Shown piece by piece: positions 24,360-36,200 of a DNA stretch of 64,000 nt. The DNA lies in contig JAGTXZ010000020.1 of NCBI GenBank assembly GCA_018398575.1, positions 930,001 through 994,000 on the forward strand, given 5' to 3'. Both the position numbers and the translations under genes were made by a program. Below the pieces are notes generated by a model. The model was not told where the DNA came from. It did no database searches and worked only from the letters and a program-made list of their open reading frames with translations. Every line of letters starts with the position of its first letter. Position 1 is the first letter of the stretch. The DNA comes from Ampelomyces quisqualis (taxonomy: Eukaryota; Ascomycota; Dothideomycetes; Pleosporales; Phaeosphaeriaceae).

Positions 24360-25644
24360 ATAGTATATACACTAGAATAAACAGTAAGGCCTACTATATT
24401 ATAATAGTAAAACAATTCTACTTAATAATAAATAAGAGAGATTTTCTTGCGCAGATCTGCTTCTATAACTCTAGACAGCTTACGCTTATAGCGTTTAAAC
24501 ATAAGATAGTTATAGACTAAAGTTAATAGTGTACTACTGCTAACTAGCGCAAGCACACCTTTACTACAAGCGTGTTAACAGTAATACTATTTAGATAACT
24601 TAGATAGTCTATACTAGGTATATTACTAAATTCTACTATACTGCCTCTTAGTAAAGTTACTACACATATTACGTTGCAAGACTTTACATATGCTACTACA
24701 GTATTTGTCTAATACTACTATTAGAAAGTAACTAGCTACTTTGTTACTAAAAAGTGTATTACTAGAAAACAAGACTACACTAAAGAAGGTAAGAGTTATC
24801 CTAGTAACGTAACTACTTACTAATAACAGAAAGACGCTATATAGTATAGTAATAACGCTATAGCTTAATATACGTAGGCACGTGTACGCTTAAATACTAC
24901 TAGACGCTTAGACAGAAGTATAAAATAGTCTACTGTTGTTAGTTTAATTGCATATTAGCTTAACACTGTGTAAAGAAGCTGCCTGCTATATAAGTACTAT
25001 TATAGCCTGCTAAGAATAGTAGCTAATAGTAGGCGCTTAGATACTAGATATGTGTAGCAACTTATAGACCTATATAATAAGGTAAGAATAACTAGAAATT
25101 ACTAGTGCTTATATATTAAACTACCTAGATAGATAGGTTCTTAAGCCTAGCAAACTACTTAAAGACTTTGTTTACCTACTATAAGACTTAAAGAACGTAA
25201 GTATACCTCTAAAACAGCTATGCTAGCTAACTAAAGATAGCCTAAATCTGCTAGATTTCTAAACCCTAGTCTTATAGCAGTAATAGCATAGTTATTCTAT
25301 AATAATAGGAAATAGAGCATTACTGCAATAACTAGAAATTAAGAGAAGTTTAATAAACTAAGTGCAAATATAGTAGCACTAATAGGCTTAGTTATATTTA
25401 ACGTAATAAGAGAATTTAATAATAATAGTACTAAGAAAACTATACTCTTTTATAGACACACTATAGAAGGTATATTACAAGTTCTATATATAGCATTAGC
25501 TAATAGAAAGTAGACTACTTTAATGCTATTTGCAAAAAATAGAAGAACTTAGAAGGTATTTAACAGATTCTTATATAGGATAATATATAATAGGATATTA
25601 CTGTACACATAAACTAACAAGAGAATAACAGAGCTAACGTTTTA

Positions 25645-25917
25645 GTGCTAAAGGATACCTATAACAACAACGTAGATAATATCCTAGCTAACTATATAGA
25701 AGAAGAGCAAAATTGCTATAATACACTTATAGACAATTATAACAATAAAGAGAAGGAGAAGGCAAACTACTTAATAGGAAAAGATAGAAAGAAAAACGTT
25801 AGAGAGAGAAGAAAAGTCCTACACAAGGACACTAATAATATAAGTAGGTCTAAACATAATATAATGTATAATAACTTGCATAGAGTACTATCTATATACG
25901 CGTGCGTAAAGTATTAA
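25645..25917 (+). CDS. conserved 90-codon frame inside the KDZ relic, function unknown
   Basis: The only sizeable stop-free frame in the left copy. The inverted copy holds the same frame, also free of stops (50502-50230), with mostly conservative replacements. The peptide is Asn-, Lys- and Glu-rich, predicted helical, with charged runs (EEE, KEKEK, RRK) and no membrane segment. Upstream, the same frame continues through RIP-type stops to about 25500 (KVDYFNAICKK, then a Gln-rich stretch), so the visible ATG is probably not the original start. It may survive because Gln and Trp codons are rare in it. Likely part of a transposon accessory protein, not a host gene. Confidence 0.4.
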   Translation: MLKDTYNNNVDNILANYIEEEQNCYNTLIDNYNNKEKEKANYLIGKDRKKNVRERRKVLHKDTNNISRSKHNIMYNNLHRVLSIYACVKY

Positions 25918-26675
25918 GTAAAGTAAAAGATATTTTGCTAAAAGAGTATAAATATACAGATAAACTTGTACTAAAGTACCTTTATAAGGTAGATTAATAG
26001 CTATAGTTTAAGAACTATAGAAGTAGCTAGAGTACTATAGCAGAAGACGTATAAGAAGAATTTTTAACGTAGGCTTATAATATTACAATTAAAGGTAATA
26101 TACTTAACGTAATTGCCTTAACTAAAGAGAAATAGTAACTAGAACTAGACAAGTGTAATAGGTTAGTGCAACAGTACAAAGAAGAACTAGAGTATTATTA
26201 AGTAGTTGTAAATAGTAAGCGTAGTAAATGTTATAATAACTTAATATACTTTTGCTAGTATAACGCGTAAATACTATTAGGTTAGCTTTAATATAACGCA
26301 ATAGTATAGACTAATATAGCAGATAGTGCAGTACTAGCAGACACAGTATATAATTCTAACACAACTAACTAGTAAGATAGTTACTGCTTTGCAAGTAGTA
26401 GTAGTAGTTATAGCTGTCTATATATAGAGCGCGTTGTATACCTGCTAACCTATACTCTATAAGATATTAAGCCTAGTAGCTATATCTAGGCTAGTTTTCT
26501 TTTAAAGGAGTGTAATTAAACTATACTATATTTAATTAAAAAGCCTACATAACTAGACAAAGAAGACTAGCTTAGTTAGCCTACGCTATAAGAGTGTAAA
26601 GATATAGGCAGCTAGCTATAGTATACAGTTCTACTAGTGCTGCAGTACTTTACAGTCCTTAACTGTTAAATCTGG

Positions 26676-26732
26676 CAACACTAGTAACACTAGCAATACT
26701 AGTAATACTAGTAACACTAGCAATATAGGCAA
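26676..26732 (+). repeat. 9-bp minisatellite coding (Thr-Ser-Asn)n
   Basis: Repeats of ACTAGTAAC/ACTAGCAAT in frame. The right copy has an expanded, partly mutated version at about 49389-49478. Confidence 0.75.
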
Positions 26733-29700
26733 CTTACTATTAAGTCACTGTTAGGTTACTAGTAACTAGAAGTAAGTAGAGCAACTTTAGCAAATTGTCT
26801 AGTAGATAGTATTGCTGTTAGGTAGCTGCAGGTCGCTGCAACTAGGCTAATTAGACAAATCTTAATTTTTTCTAATAAAGTTACCTTACTTAAGAACTTT
26901 TCTTAGATTAATAGCGGAGCACTACTAACTATCTACCTACCTAACTTAAGTATAGTGCTTAGCTTCTACGCTTATTAGGCCTATCTAATAATAAAGAACA
27001 ACTAGAGTATTACTAAGTTCTTTACTACTATCTTATACAGAATTGCTAACGCAGCTTAACCTATTATTTTAGAGTTACTAAGCCTAAAAGAGAAACGCGT
27101 TATTATTAACTATATATTAAAGTAGTAGCGCTATAAGCTTAGCACTAATATAATAAGAGTTAAAGATACTAAAACCTTTATAGAATCTCTTTACAATAAG
27201 CTAAGTATATATATAGTTCTAGTAGGTAGTCTATAATCTTTCTTTATAGTATTCCTATTATAGCCTATTAAACTTAAGAACTTTAAAAACGTTGTAAACA
27301 GAAACGCTACTAACGCGCTACTGTAGCACTATAGAGGTAACTACGCTATTAAGCTAGAAGAGAAAGCTATAGCTCTATATAGACTGCTTTATAACCTTTT
27401 ACTAAAGAAGCTAAGTGTACTACGCAACTACTTTGTAATAGCATAGAGCCTAGGCTAGATCTAAGAAAGTACAAGCTCTATAGAGGCACCTATTCTATTT
27501 CTACCTAAAAAGAATAGAATGTTACACCTTTATATAGACTATTAAGGCCTTAACTTAGTTACTAAGAAGAATAGATTAGCCTTACTCTTAATTAGAGAGA
27601 CTCTTAATTAGCTCTATAGATTAGTAAAGTTTACTAAGCTTAATCTTAAGAACGGGTATTACTAGATTAGAATCTGGTAAGGTAATAAGTAGAAGATAGC
27701 GTTTTACATATAATACAGCTACTTTAAATACATAGTTATACCTTTTGGACTAACTAACGCGCCTGCTACATTTTAGAGGTATATTAACAGAGCCTTACTC
27801 TTATATTTAGATATCTTTTACGTTATCTATCTAAAAAATATCTTAATGTTTTCTTAAAAAGAGAAGAATTATTAGAAATAGGTAAGAAAGGTACTTACTA
27901 AGCTAAGAAAATACAGTCTTTTTGTTAACTTAAAGAAGTATATTTTTGCTACAAACTAAGTTAAGTTTCTAGAGTTTATTATACGCCTTAATAGTGTTAT
28001 AATAGATCTAGAATAGGTTTACGCAGTTATTAATTAGCTTACGCTAATATCCTTTAAAGATATTTAAGTCTTTCCTAGCTTTGCAAACTTCTATTAACGC
28101 TTTATATAGAGTTTTTCTGTTATTATTAGCTCTATTACTAATCTTCTAAAAGGATTAGTTTAAGAAAAGAAGTTTAGTCCTTTTAACTAGCCTAATATAG
28201 TAGAGAAGGCAAAGCGCTAGCTGTGTAACAGGTTTACAACTATGCTAGTCTTATAGCACTATAACTACACACTTCTATCTAAGCTAGAAACTAATACTTC
28301 TATTTAAGAAGCAGTAGGCATCTTCTTCTTACTCTATCTAGATAGGAACTAGCACTTTGTAGCCTTCTAGTTAAGAAAGCTTTTGCTTACAAAAAGAAAC
28401 TACTATATATACAACCTAGAGATCTTTACTATTATTATAGTAGTGTAACACTAGTGTTTCTACGTTAAGAAGCTAGCAGTTTAGTTAGAAATATAGATAG
28501 ACTATAATAACCTGCGCGGCTTTATAGGCACGTTAACCCTGTTTAAGAGATAGGCTAGCTAGGCTATAAAGCTAGCTGCTTATAACTTTAAGATTAATTA
28601 TTAATCTTAAAAGACAAATCCTATAGATAGGCCTTTAAGGCAACCTATAGATAATAGTAATACGCTAGATATTTAACTATTAGACATATTGCTAGCACTG
28701 CAAAAGAAATTGCAGCTAGCAGAAACCTAAGCTAAGCTATCTAGTAAGAAGCTTGCGTTAGTAAAAAGCTAGATAATAGCTTAATAGTAAGTAGGTACTC
28801 TATATCTTAATAAAAGTGTTTCTATAAGCCTAGCGCACAGCGTTAAGGCGACAGCTACAATCTACAGCTCTAATTAGAAAATCTCTAAGAGTAGACTAGT
28901 AATAGCCTAAAGAGTTACATAGTTATAAGCAAGAGCTATAGCTTTAGGAAGGTTAGCTTATAAGGAACTCTCTAAGTCTTTCTTTAAAATCTGTGTACAA
29001 GTATAATAGAATAACCTAGAAGTAGTTATAATATATAGAGATATTAAATCCCTAGCGTCTGCCTATTAAGGCGCTAGTAAACGACTAAGGCACTAGAAGC
29101 TTAACACTTTAGGCAGCCTTTAGTTTAAGAATTAATTATATATTCTACTAGAGCTAGTCTTTAGAGCTAAGCTTCTTAAGCTATATTATAATAATCTACT
29201 TGCTAGCTATTTTAGGTAGGCTAAAACGCTTAAGCTTGTAGCCTAATACTACTATTAGCCTAGGCTTAAAAAAGAGCTTAAGGAGTATATTAACTCTTAC
29301 TTAGTGTGCTAAGGCATAAAGTTACTTAAGCAGCGCCTTACTAGTGTTTTAAACACGCTTTCTTAACCTTAGAGACTATAGTAAGAAATTATAAAAGATT
29401 TTATAATAGGCCTACTACTTACTAAGCGCTATAGTATTATATATAACGCAATACTTATTATAGTTAACAGGAATACTAAAATAGCTAAATATATCTCTAC
29501 ACAAAAAATAGTTACTACCTTATAGTTAGTAGATCTATTCTTAGAATATATTATATAATTCTTAAGATTACCTAAAGGTATTATATTAGATTAAGGAAGT
29601 ATCTTTACTTTATAATTTTAGGTAGACTTCTACTTTATAGTAAAGGTAAAACACTAGCTTAGTACTACCTTTAAGTTCTATCTATAAATAGATAGGCAAA

Positions 29701-30559
29701 TAGAATAGTAAAATCATACCTTTAAGTAATACCTAAGAGCTTTTATAAGTAATTATTAAGAGAATAAGGTATACCTTTTGTTACTAGCAGAGTTTATATA
29801 TAATAATACTAAGTAGGCTATATTAAGAATATTTCTATTCTTTACTTACTATAGGTTTTACCTGCGCCTTAACTACAAGCTAATAGCGTCTACTAAAGTC
29901 TCTAGTGTTAGAGAAAGGTTATAAAAGCTTATATAAACTTAGGACGCTCTAGCTAATTACTAGCATAAAACTTTATAAAATTAGGAATAATATTATAACA
30001 AGAAACATAGGCTCTAAAAGTTTAAACTTAAAGATATAATCCTTTTGTTAACAAAGCATCTATACTTACGCAGCGCTAGTAGAAAGCTATTACTACGCTA
30101 GATAAGCCTCTTTCTAGTAGAAGAGTAAATTAGCTTATAAGCTTTTAGAATCTTACTCTTATTATATATAAGAATCTATCTAGTATTCTATACCTCCTTG
30201 CTCTAGCTGTTTGTAGCTAAGAAGAGAGAAGAGTTAACTTTACCTAGGCCTGTTAATCTAGATAATAGTAAGAAGCTATAATAATACTATAAGGTTAAAG
30301 CTATATTAGCAAAGAGGTGTAACAGGCGTTTAGTAAATTACCTAGTAAAATAGAAAGGCTAGCTCTTAGAATATAATAAATAGATTAATTAAAAAGATAT
30401 AGATAAATTACTTATAGAGAAGTATAACTAGAAAGAAGATTAATTACTTATATAATTAATATATAAAAAAAGAGAAAAAGAAAAAAAAAAAAAAGGTAAA
30501 AATATAGGAAAACAAAGGCGCCTTACTAGTGTACTGCTAGTGCTCTAGCAGCGCAGCTA

Positions 30560-31080
30560 AGTATAACTACTAGCTTAGCTAAAGAACTTATTATTATTTT
30601 TATTAGCCTTATAGAAGCTTAGAGAGCCTAGTAAATTATTACTAAGCCTCTTATTTTCTACCTCTTTCTACTATTTCTAAGAGATAGTATTACTTAACTC
30701 TAATAGGACCTTACTTCTTACTATTACTGTTACAGTGCACACTAGGTAACCTAACGTATCTAAGCTCTTAACGCGCTTAGACGCAGGCTTCTTAGCAGGA
30801 CTAGCTAAAGCTAGGCGCTTCTTAGGCTTAGCCTTAAGTTTAGCCTTAGGCTTAGCCTTAGGCTTAGCCTTAGCTGTAGCCTTAGTCTTACTCTTACTCT
30901 TTTTCTTAAGAGAAGGTATAGAGCTAGGGCTCTCTAGGAGAAGAGTTTTATTTCTATCTCTACCCTTACTACTACTACTACCTTTAGACCTAGGCTTAAA
31001 CCTAAAAAAAGACTTCTTTTTCTTTAGATTAAGGTTAGAGTTAGACTACGTATTAGCCTTACTAAGAGAAAGAAGGTTAG
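30560..31080 (-). pseudogene. antisense Lys/Ala/Pro-rich frame after the chromodomain
   Basis: Opposite to pol, between the chromodomain and the 3' LTR, a minus-strand frame is open for well over 100 codons. It reads very basic: KKKKSFF, a Ser run, KKKSKSKTK, then (AKPK)n repeats encoded by GCTAAGCCTAAG units at about 30815-30880, and ASPAKKPASKR. Low-complexity basic sequence of this sort is common in nucleic-acid-binding tails. The simple repeat could also open the frame by itself, so a true product is uncertain. No Cys cluster was seen here. Confidence 0.4.
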
Positions 31081-31939
31081 CCTAGACGCTGTTAGAACGC
31101 TAGCGCAGTAACTATAAGAAATAGAAAAAATAACTTACTTAAGCTTATAGTAGGTTAAGAATACTTTCTACTATTATAGATAAGTAGTTAGTTACTTTAA
31201 CTTATAAAATCTAGATCTTATTACTTTTAGGCTAATAACAACTTTTATACTTAACCTTAGTACGCAGAAAAAGCTTTACTAAGCTAGTCTACTAGCGTAG
31301 CACTATCTTCTACGTAGTAACTATAGTAAAGTTAGAGTTTTTCTTAGTAGTAAGACACTACTACTACTAGTACATAGCATTCTAGCCTTTAATAAAATTA
31401 GTAGAAACTTTAGAGTTAGGCTTTTTTTTACTCTAGTAAGAGCTGTAGCGCAGGCTACTAACTATAAGGTTATAATAGGTGCTAGTAAGCCTTAGGCCTT
31501 TAGTGTAATAGAAGTAAATTAAAATTACTAACTTAATATTAGGAACGCTACTATAGTAGGCAATAGGCGTAGCCTAAGTGCTAGGTTAGTAATATTATAA
31601 CGCTAGCGTTATACTACTTATAAAGATAGTAGAAGTAGAAAGTAGTATAGGCGTAGTACTTATAGTAATTAATATAGAGGTAATAGAGTTATAATAGCGT
31701 AAAGCTAAAAGATAGTGTAGTAGTAATAGTAATATAATTATTACTAAAGAAGTAGAAAAGATTAGGCATACAAAGTTCTACTATATTTCTACTATTACTA
31801 TAGCTACTAGCTGCCTCTTAGATTTACCTAGAGTTTTAGCCTTAGTTTAATAATAGCTCTTATAATAACAACGTTAGGTACGCGCTAATAAGACCTAACG
31901 TTATATAAATTACTAAGATAGTAATTCTAAAGAAAAAAG

Positions 31940-32220
31940 AATAATTATAAGAATACTATAGTATAGAGCTGTTAGTTGCGCAGTAATACGCCTATACTAC
32001 TATAATACTACTCTAGCTGTTACGCGCGTAAAATACGTATAGCTACCCTAGCATTTTAATAGCGCTATACTAGTATAGACTTAGTATATTCTAGTTATAA
32101 GAATATACGTCTAGTTATAGCTATAAAAGAGTAGTTCTGCACTAAAGTTATAGAGTAGGTATTAACTTACTTCTATCTATACTACTATTATTATCTTGTA
32201 ACTTTACTACTATATAAACC
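31940..32220 (+). repeat. gypsy 3' LTR
   Basis: Aligns with the reverse complement of 3170-3440. Homology stops at about 32220, where the leader of the other copy diverges, as expected at an LTR end. Confidence 0.6.
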
Positions 32221-32311
32221 TCTTATATCTTACTACTAGTAGCGCAGGTTAGATAGATAGCGTCTAAGGTATCTATAGAAATATTACTTATAATAAGAGC
32301 ATTTAACGTAT

Positions 32312-33045
32312 TAAGGCCTTAGAAGTAGAGAAGATATCTCTAGTATTCTAGAGCTCTATAATTAGTTTTCTAGGATAAGTAAGAATAATAGACAAGAGAA
32401 GTTCTTTAGCTTATTAAGAGGCAAACTACTTAATAAGTAAGAAGAAGTTCTTAAGTTAATAAGAAGTAAACTACTTAAAGAATAAAAGAAATAACTATAT
32501 AGTATAGATAAGTCTTAGTGCTAGATACGCTAGTAAATAGGTAGAGAGTATACTATATTAGATACTAGCTAGGTAGAGGTTAAATTAATTATAGGTTAGG
32601 TATAGATTAGAGTTATAATAGTTAAATTTTTAACCTAACTTCTACTCTTCTACTTTACGCTAGTAGTAGGTAGAGGTAGAGGTAGAGTTATATAGACTCT
32701 AGATAGAGGTTAGAGTAGGTTTAGCCTATTTAAAGCTGTGTTAAAAACCTATAATAACTTAAATAAACACTAAAAAAAAATTTAGAGGTACCTCTATTAC
32801 GTTATACTCTAACTCTAACCTACTTTTAACTAACTTTAACTCTTACCTATACCTACTTTAGCGTAAAAAGATTAGGTAGAAGGTAAAGTAAAGTTAGAGT
32901 CTTACGTAAAGCTACTCTAACTCTACCTAACTTTTACCTATTTACTACTATAGTGCTATAGAAAGCTATATAAGAGTATAAATACTAAGCTAAATATAAT
33001 AAACTATAGTAGTTTATTACCTAGTCTATATACTAAGAGATTCTA
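32312..33045. repeat. left arm of an inverted repeat, interrupted by a MITE
   Basis: Without the 435-bp MITE plus duplication at 32524-32958, about 300 bp align with the reverse complement of 38805-39101 (shared AAGGCCTTAGAAGTAGA, GAGCTCTATA-TTAGTTTTCTA, AAGCTATATAAGAGTATAAATA). The arms flank about 340 bp plus the later copia insertion. A foldback/MITE-type DNA element with long terminal repeats, or two LTR fragments in opposite orientation, would both fit. Confidence 0.65.
32524..32950. mobile_element. hAT-type MITE, 427 bp, with 8-bp target duplication
   Basis: Perfect 8-bp duplication TAGTGCTA at 32516-32523 and 32951-32958. The other arm of the inverted repeat holds one uninterrupted copy (TAGCACTA, 38889-38896), an exact empty site. 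Both ends carry TAGTAAATAGGTA in inverted orientation, followed by related AGGTAGAGTTAGAGT-like subterminal repeats. An 8-bp duplication is characteristic of hAT. No coding frame. Confidence 0.8.
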
Positions 33046-33066
33046 GGTTATACTCTCTTATACTCT

Positions 33067-33273
33067 TGTTAAATAGATAAGATATTACATAGAATTAATA
33101 GTTGTAATTATTGTATTGTAGTTAATCTGTCCTCTGTTCTCTGTGTGCGTGCTACGTTTTATCTGGCTTCAGATAGGGCCCCTGCGCTAATTCTTAGCAG
33201 GTTAATTGCCTTAACACTACTAATCTTATTTAGTTAGTCTTAATCTGCTATCTATAATGCCTTCTATTTAACA
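33067..33273 (-). repeat. copia B 3' LTR (element orientation)
   Basis: 207 bp, TGTTAAATAG...CTATTTAACA, with a 10-bp perfect inverted terminus. A purine-rich stretch lies just outside on the minus strand. Confidence 0.95.
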
Positions 33274-36200
33274 TACTCTCTTAGCTTAGAAGCTAGGTTG
33301 CAAGCTGTACAGACTAGTTAATTAGCTTATAGGGCCCTCTAGCTGCCATTTGCAATAATACTAATTTTAGTTCTGCTCTACAGACTAGTTGATTAGCTTA
33401 TGTTATAAGGCTCTCTAGCTGTTCCTGCAGGGATTTAAGTTTAGCTTCTTTTAGTATAGCCTCTTTGCGCTTAACAAGTCCTAGCTAATTAAGAAAACTA
33501 CCCTACTTGTTAGGTAGCAGTGCTTTAGTAAAACTGTCTGCTATTATGTTATTAGATAGTACGTACTCTACCTTAATTATCTTTTAAGCAACTTCTTGTT
33601 GTAGCTAGTAATTGTGTATATTAACGTGCCTAAGCTTAGTTTAAAGCCTAGCTACGTCCTTGTTTACTAGATGTATTATCTAGGTATTATTGCATTTAAT
33701 TGTAATAATTAGATTGCTTAGTATTACTTATAGCTTCTTTAGTAATTGCAACGTAAATATTGCCTCTTTAGCTACTTAGAATAGGGCAAGTAGTTCTGCC
33801 TCTATTATTAACGTAGTAACTGTGTCTTGCTTGCTTACTCTCTAAGTAACTAGTTTGCTAAATAGCTTAATTGCGTATCTTTGCAAGCTCTTTTAATTAA
33901 GTGTGTTGTCTGTAAACAACGCGTTGCTAGCTACTTTAAAACCTTCTCCTTTGCTAAGTTCTAAAGCTAGAGTTTTTATTTGCCTTAGGTAGAGAAGCAC
34001 TTAGTTAGCTGCGTCTTAATGTTTAGTGCTTAGGTTAATAAGAAAGCAAGTAAGCTAGGATATTACAAATACTATATTAGGTTAAGTTGTAACTGCTGCA
34101 AAGAGTAGTAAGCTAATCTTTTACTAGTACTTGTTAATCTTAGTAAGCTCTACAAGTCTATTTCTTAGCTTTAGCTTAATACTTACTATTAGAGTATTAT
34201 GTTAGAGGTCTTGTTAAGTAGCAAGTTAGCTAATCTTATCTGCGTATACTGCTTGTAAAAGTTAGACTATCTTATAAGAGCAATCTTAAGATACTTCTAT
34301 ACTAAGAAACTATTAGAGATTGTCTCTACCTGTATATAAGTATCTCTCCTTAATTAAATTAATAGCTTTTGTTACCTTTTGTTGTTGTTTTAAATAGTAC
34401 GCAATAATAATATTGTCTATATAAAAGAAGATAATTACTCTCTCTTTAATTATATAGTATAGCTCCTAAGGTATTTGTTTAAATCTAATCTAGGCTAGTG
34501 TTACTGTAAATTCTTTTTGCTAGAGTAATAGCAATATTTATAGGCTATAGAGTGCCTTCTATACTCTAAGCAATATGCTAGGCTTCTAATATCCTCTTAG
34601 CATTCTTATGTAAATCTCTTAATTAATTATAGCGTGTACAAAAGCATTAGTAACGTTATATTGTTTTAGTTCTAGGTTATGTTTAGCAGTAATTACTATA
34701 AGCATTCTAAACAATTGTTCTGCTAGTGTTACTGTATATATATCTTAAGATATAATATTACATTGTTAGTTCTCTTACACTACAAGCCTTACTTTACATT
34801 TAATAAGGCAGTTGTGTTTATTAAGTTTGTATATATAGACTTACATACAATCTAGAATCTAGTGTCCTGCTTTTTAGACTAGTCCTGCTAGAAGCTTTGT
34901 CTAAGACTTTATTTGTTAATAGCTCTTAAGGTATATTCTTTTAGCTTCTTTAAACATCTTATATAGAGGGTGTTCCTCTAATTTTAAGTGTACTATTAGT
35001 AATAGTAGTAGCTAGTTGCAATAGAGCTTAATCTCCTTTATTATTAGTTGTTTAAGTTAAGCCTTATTAATTAGCTTGCCCTTGTGTTAACTAATATGTC
35101 CTAAGTTAGTGCCTACTATAAAGGTAGCTGCCTATAGAATAGTTATTAAGGTAGCTTAAGTAGATGCGTCTACTTTTGTATCCTTAATAATCTCTTCTTA
35201 AATAAGAAAGGCTGCTAGTAGTAGTATTAGAGGTAGTAATAGATATACCTCTATAACTCTTTTACCCTTGTAGTAGATAGGCTGCTGCCTTTGTAAAGCA
35301 TCTTCTTAGGTAGTGTTGTCTTTATAAAACGTTTTAGTTTTAAGTTATTAGCTATAAGTGCCTAAGAGTTTAATTGTCCTTATTAAGGTTGCAATTTCTT
35401 TAAGAGTGTTATGCATAAGGTTGTCTATTAGGTTCTTAGTTTTGCTATTAAAAATTGTTTCTTTGTTAAATACTACGTTGCAGGTACTTATAACTTTAGC
35501 TATAGATAAGATCTAGATGCAGTAGATGTTTGTTAACTAGTACTCTACTAAGTATCTAATTTAGGCCTTTAGATCTAGCTATTGTAGCCTTAACTTTTCT
35601 TAATAGGTGTTATTTATTATAGCATAGGCTTTGCATCTATACGCTCTAAGATAAGCTTAGTTTAGTTTTTAGAGTCCTATAACTATACTGTTTATAGCTA
35701 CTGCGCGCGTAAAGAATATTTTGTAGAGCATCTTCTACCTATTTAGATAGTTTAGCGTTTAATTGTATAAGTATACTACTGCTCTAGTAATTTCTAGCTA
35801 GAGTTCCTATAGAAGATTTGCATCTAGTTAAATTGCGCGTGCCTTCTCTTTTATTACACTCCCTAAGCGTTTAGCTCCTCTGTTCTAAGCTTGTGTATCT
35901 AGAGCTAAAGGCTTAAGTCTAATAGATTAGGACGTGTACTATCTTTTAACTTCTTATTTAACAGTAACAATTTTATTATCTATCTTAATTACTTTAACTG
36001 TAATATTAAATTGCTTCCTTATAAATTAGACAAAGAGGCTAAGCAGGCGTATAATTAAGCGTACTAGTCTATTGTCTTTAAAGTAGAAGTCCTACACGTG
36101 TCTTAAGTGCTAGTAGGTAATAAGTATCTAACTCTTCTTCTTTGTGTAGCTGCCTACTTTGTATTTATAGAAATCTATTGCAATTCTTTTGCTAGAACTC

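Larger units (their letters stand above)
24360..26875 (+). mobile_element. KDZ relic, segment 3: transposase C-terminal part and 3' end
   Basis: Continues the transposase frame across the copia insertion. A long plus-strand frame with only Gln/Trp-type stops runs from about 24750 to 25570. Its part near 25250-25560 has a helical pattern loosely like fungal DUF6532 regions, a weak resemblance. Homology with the right copy ends at 26875/49254 (shared TTAATTTTTTCTAA). The flanks differ there (gypsy protease/RT at left, gypsy integrase at right), so this is probably the true 3' terminus. A short 9-bp repeat coding Thr-Ser-Asn lies at 26676-26732. Confidence 0.7.
26876..32220 (+). mobile_element. 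5'-truncated Ty3/gypsy chromovirus (same family as 1-3.4 kb)
   Basis: Plus-strand pol relic that starts inside the protease/RT region directly at the end of the KDZ relic, so gag and the 5' LTR are missing. Visible are RT (27530-28000; KKNR, FTKLNL, PFGLTNAPATF, and YLKN for YLDD near 27830), RNase H (28200-28480), integrase (about 29200-29950) and a chromodomain (30270-30430; YKVKAILAKRCNRR, NYLVK). These are followed by 1.5 kb with an antisense Lys-rich frame and an LTR at about 31940-32220. Stops are of RIP type. Confidence 0.85.

Noticed and set aside
30470..30495. Poly(A) tail of a LINE
   Set aside because: The A-rich run follows a gypsy chromodomain inside an LTR element; no LINE frame precedes it.
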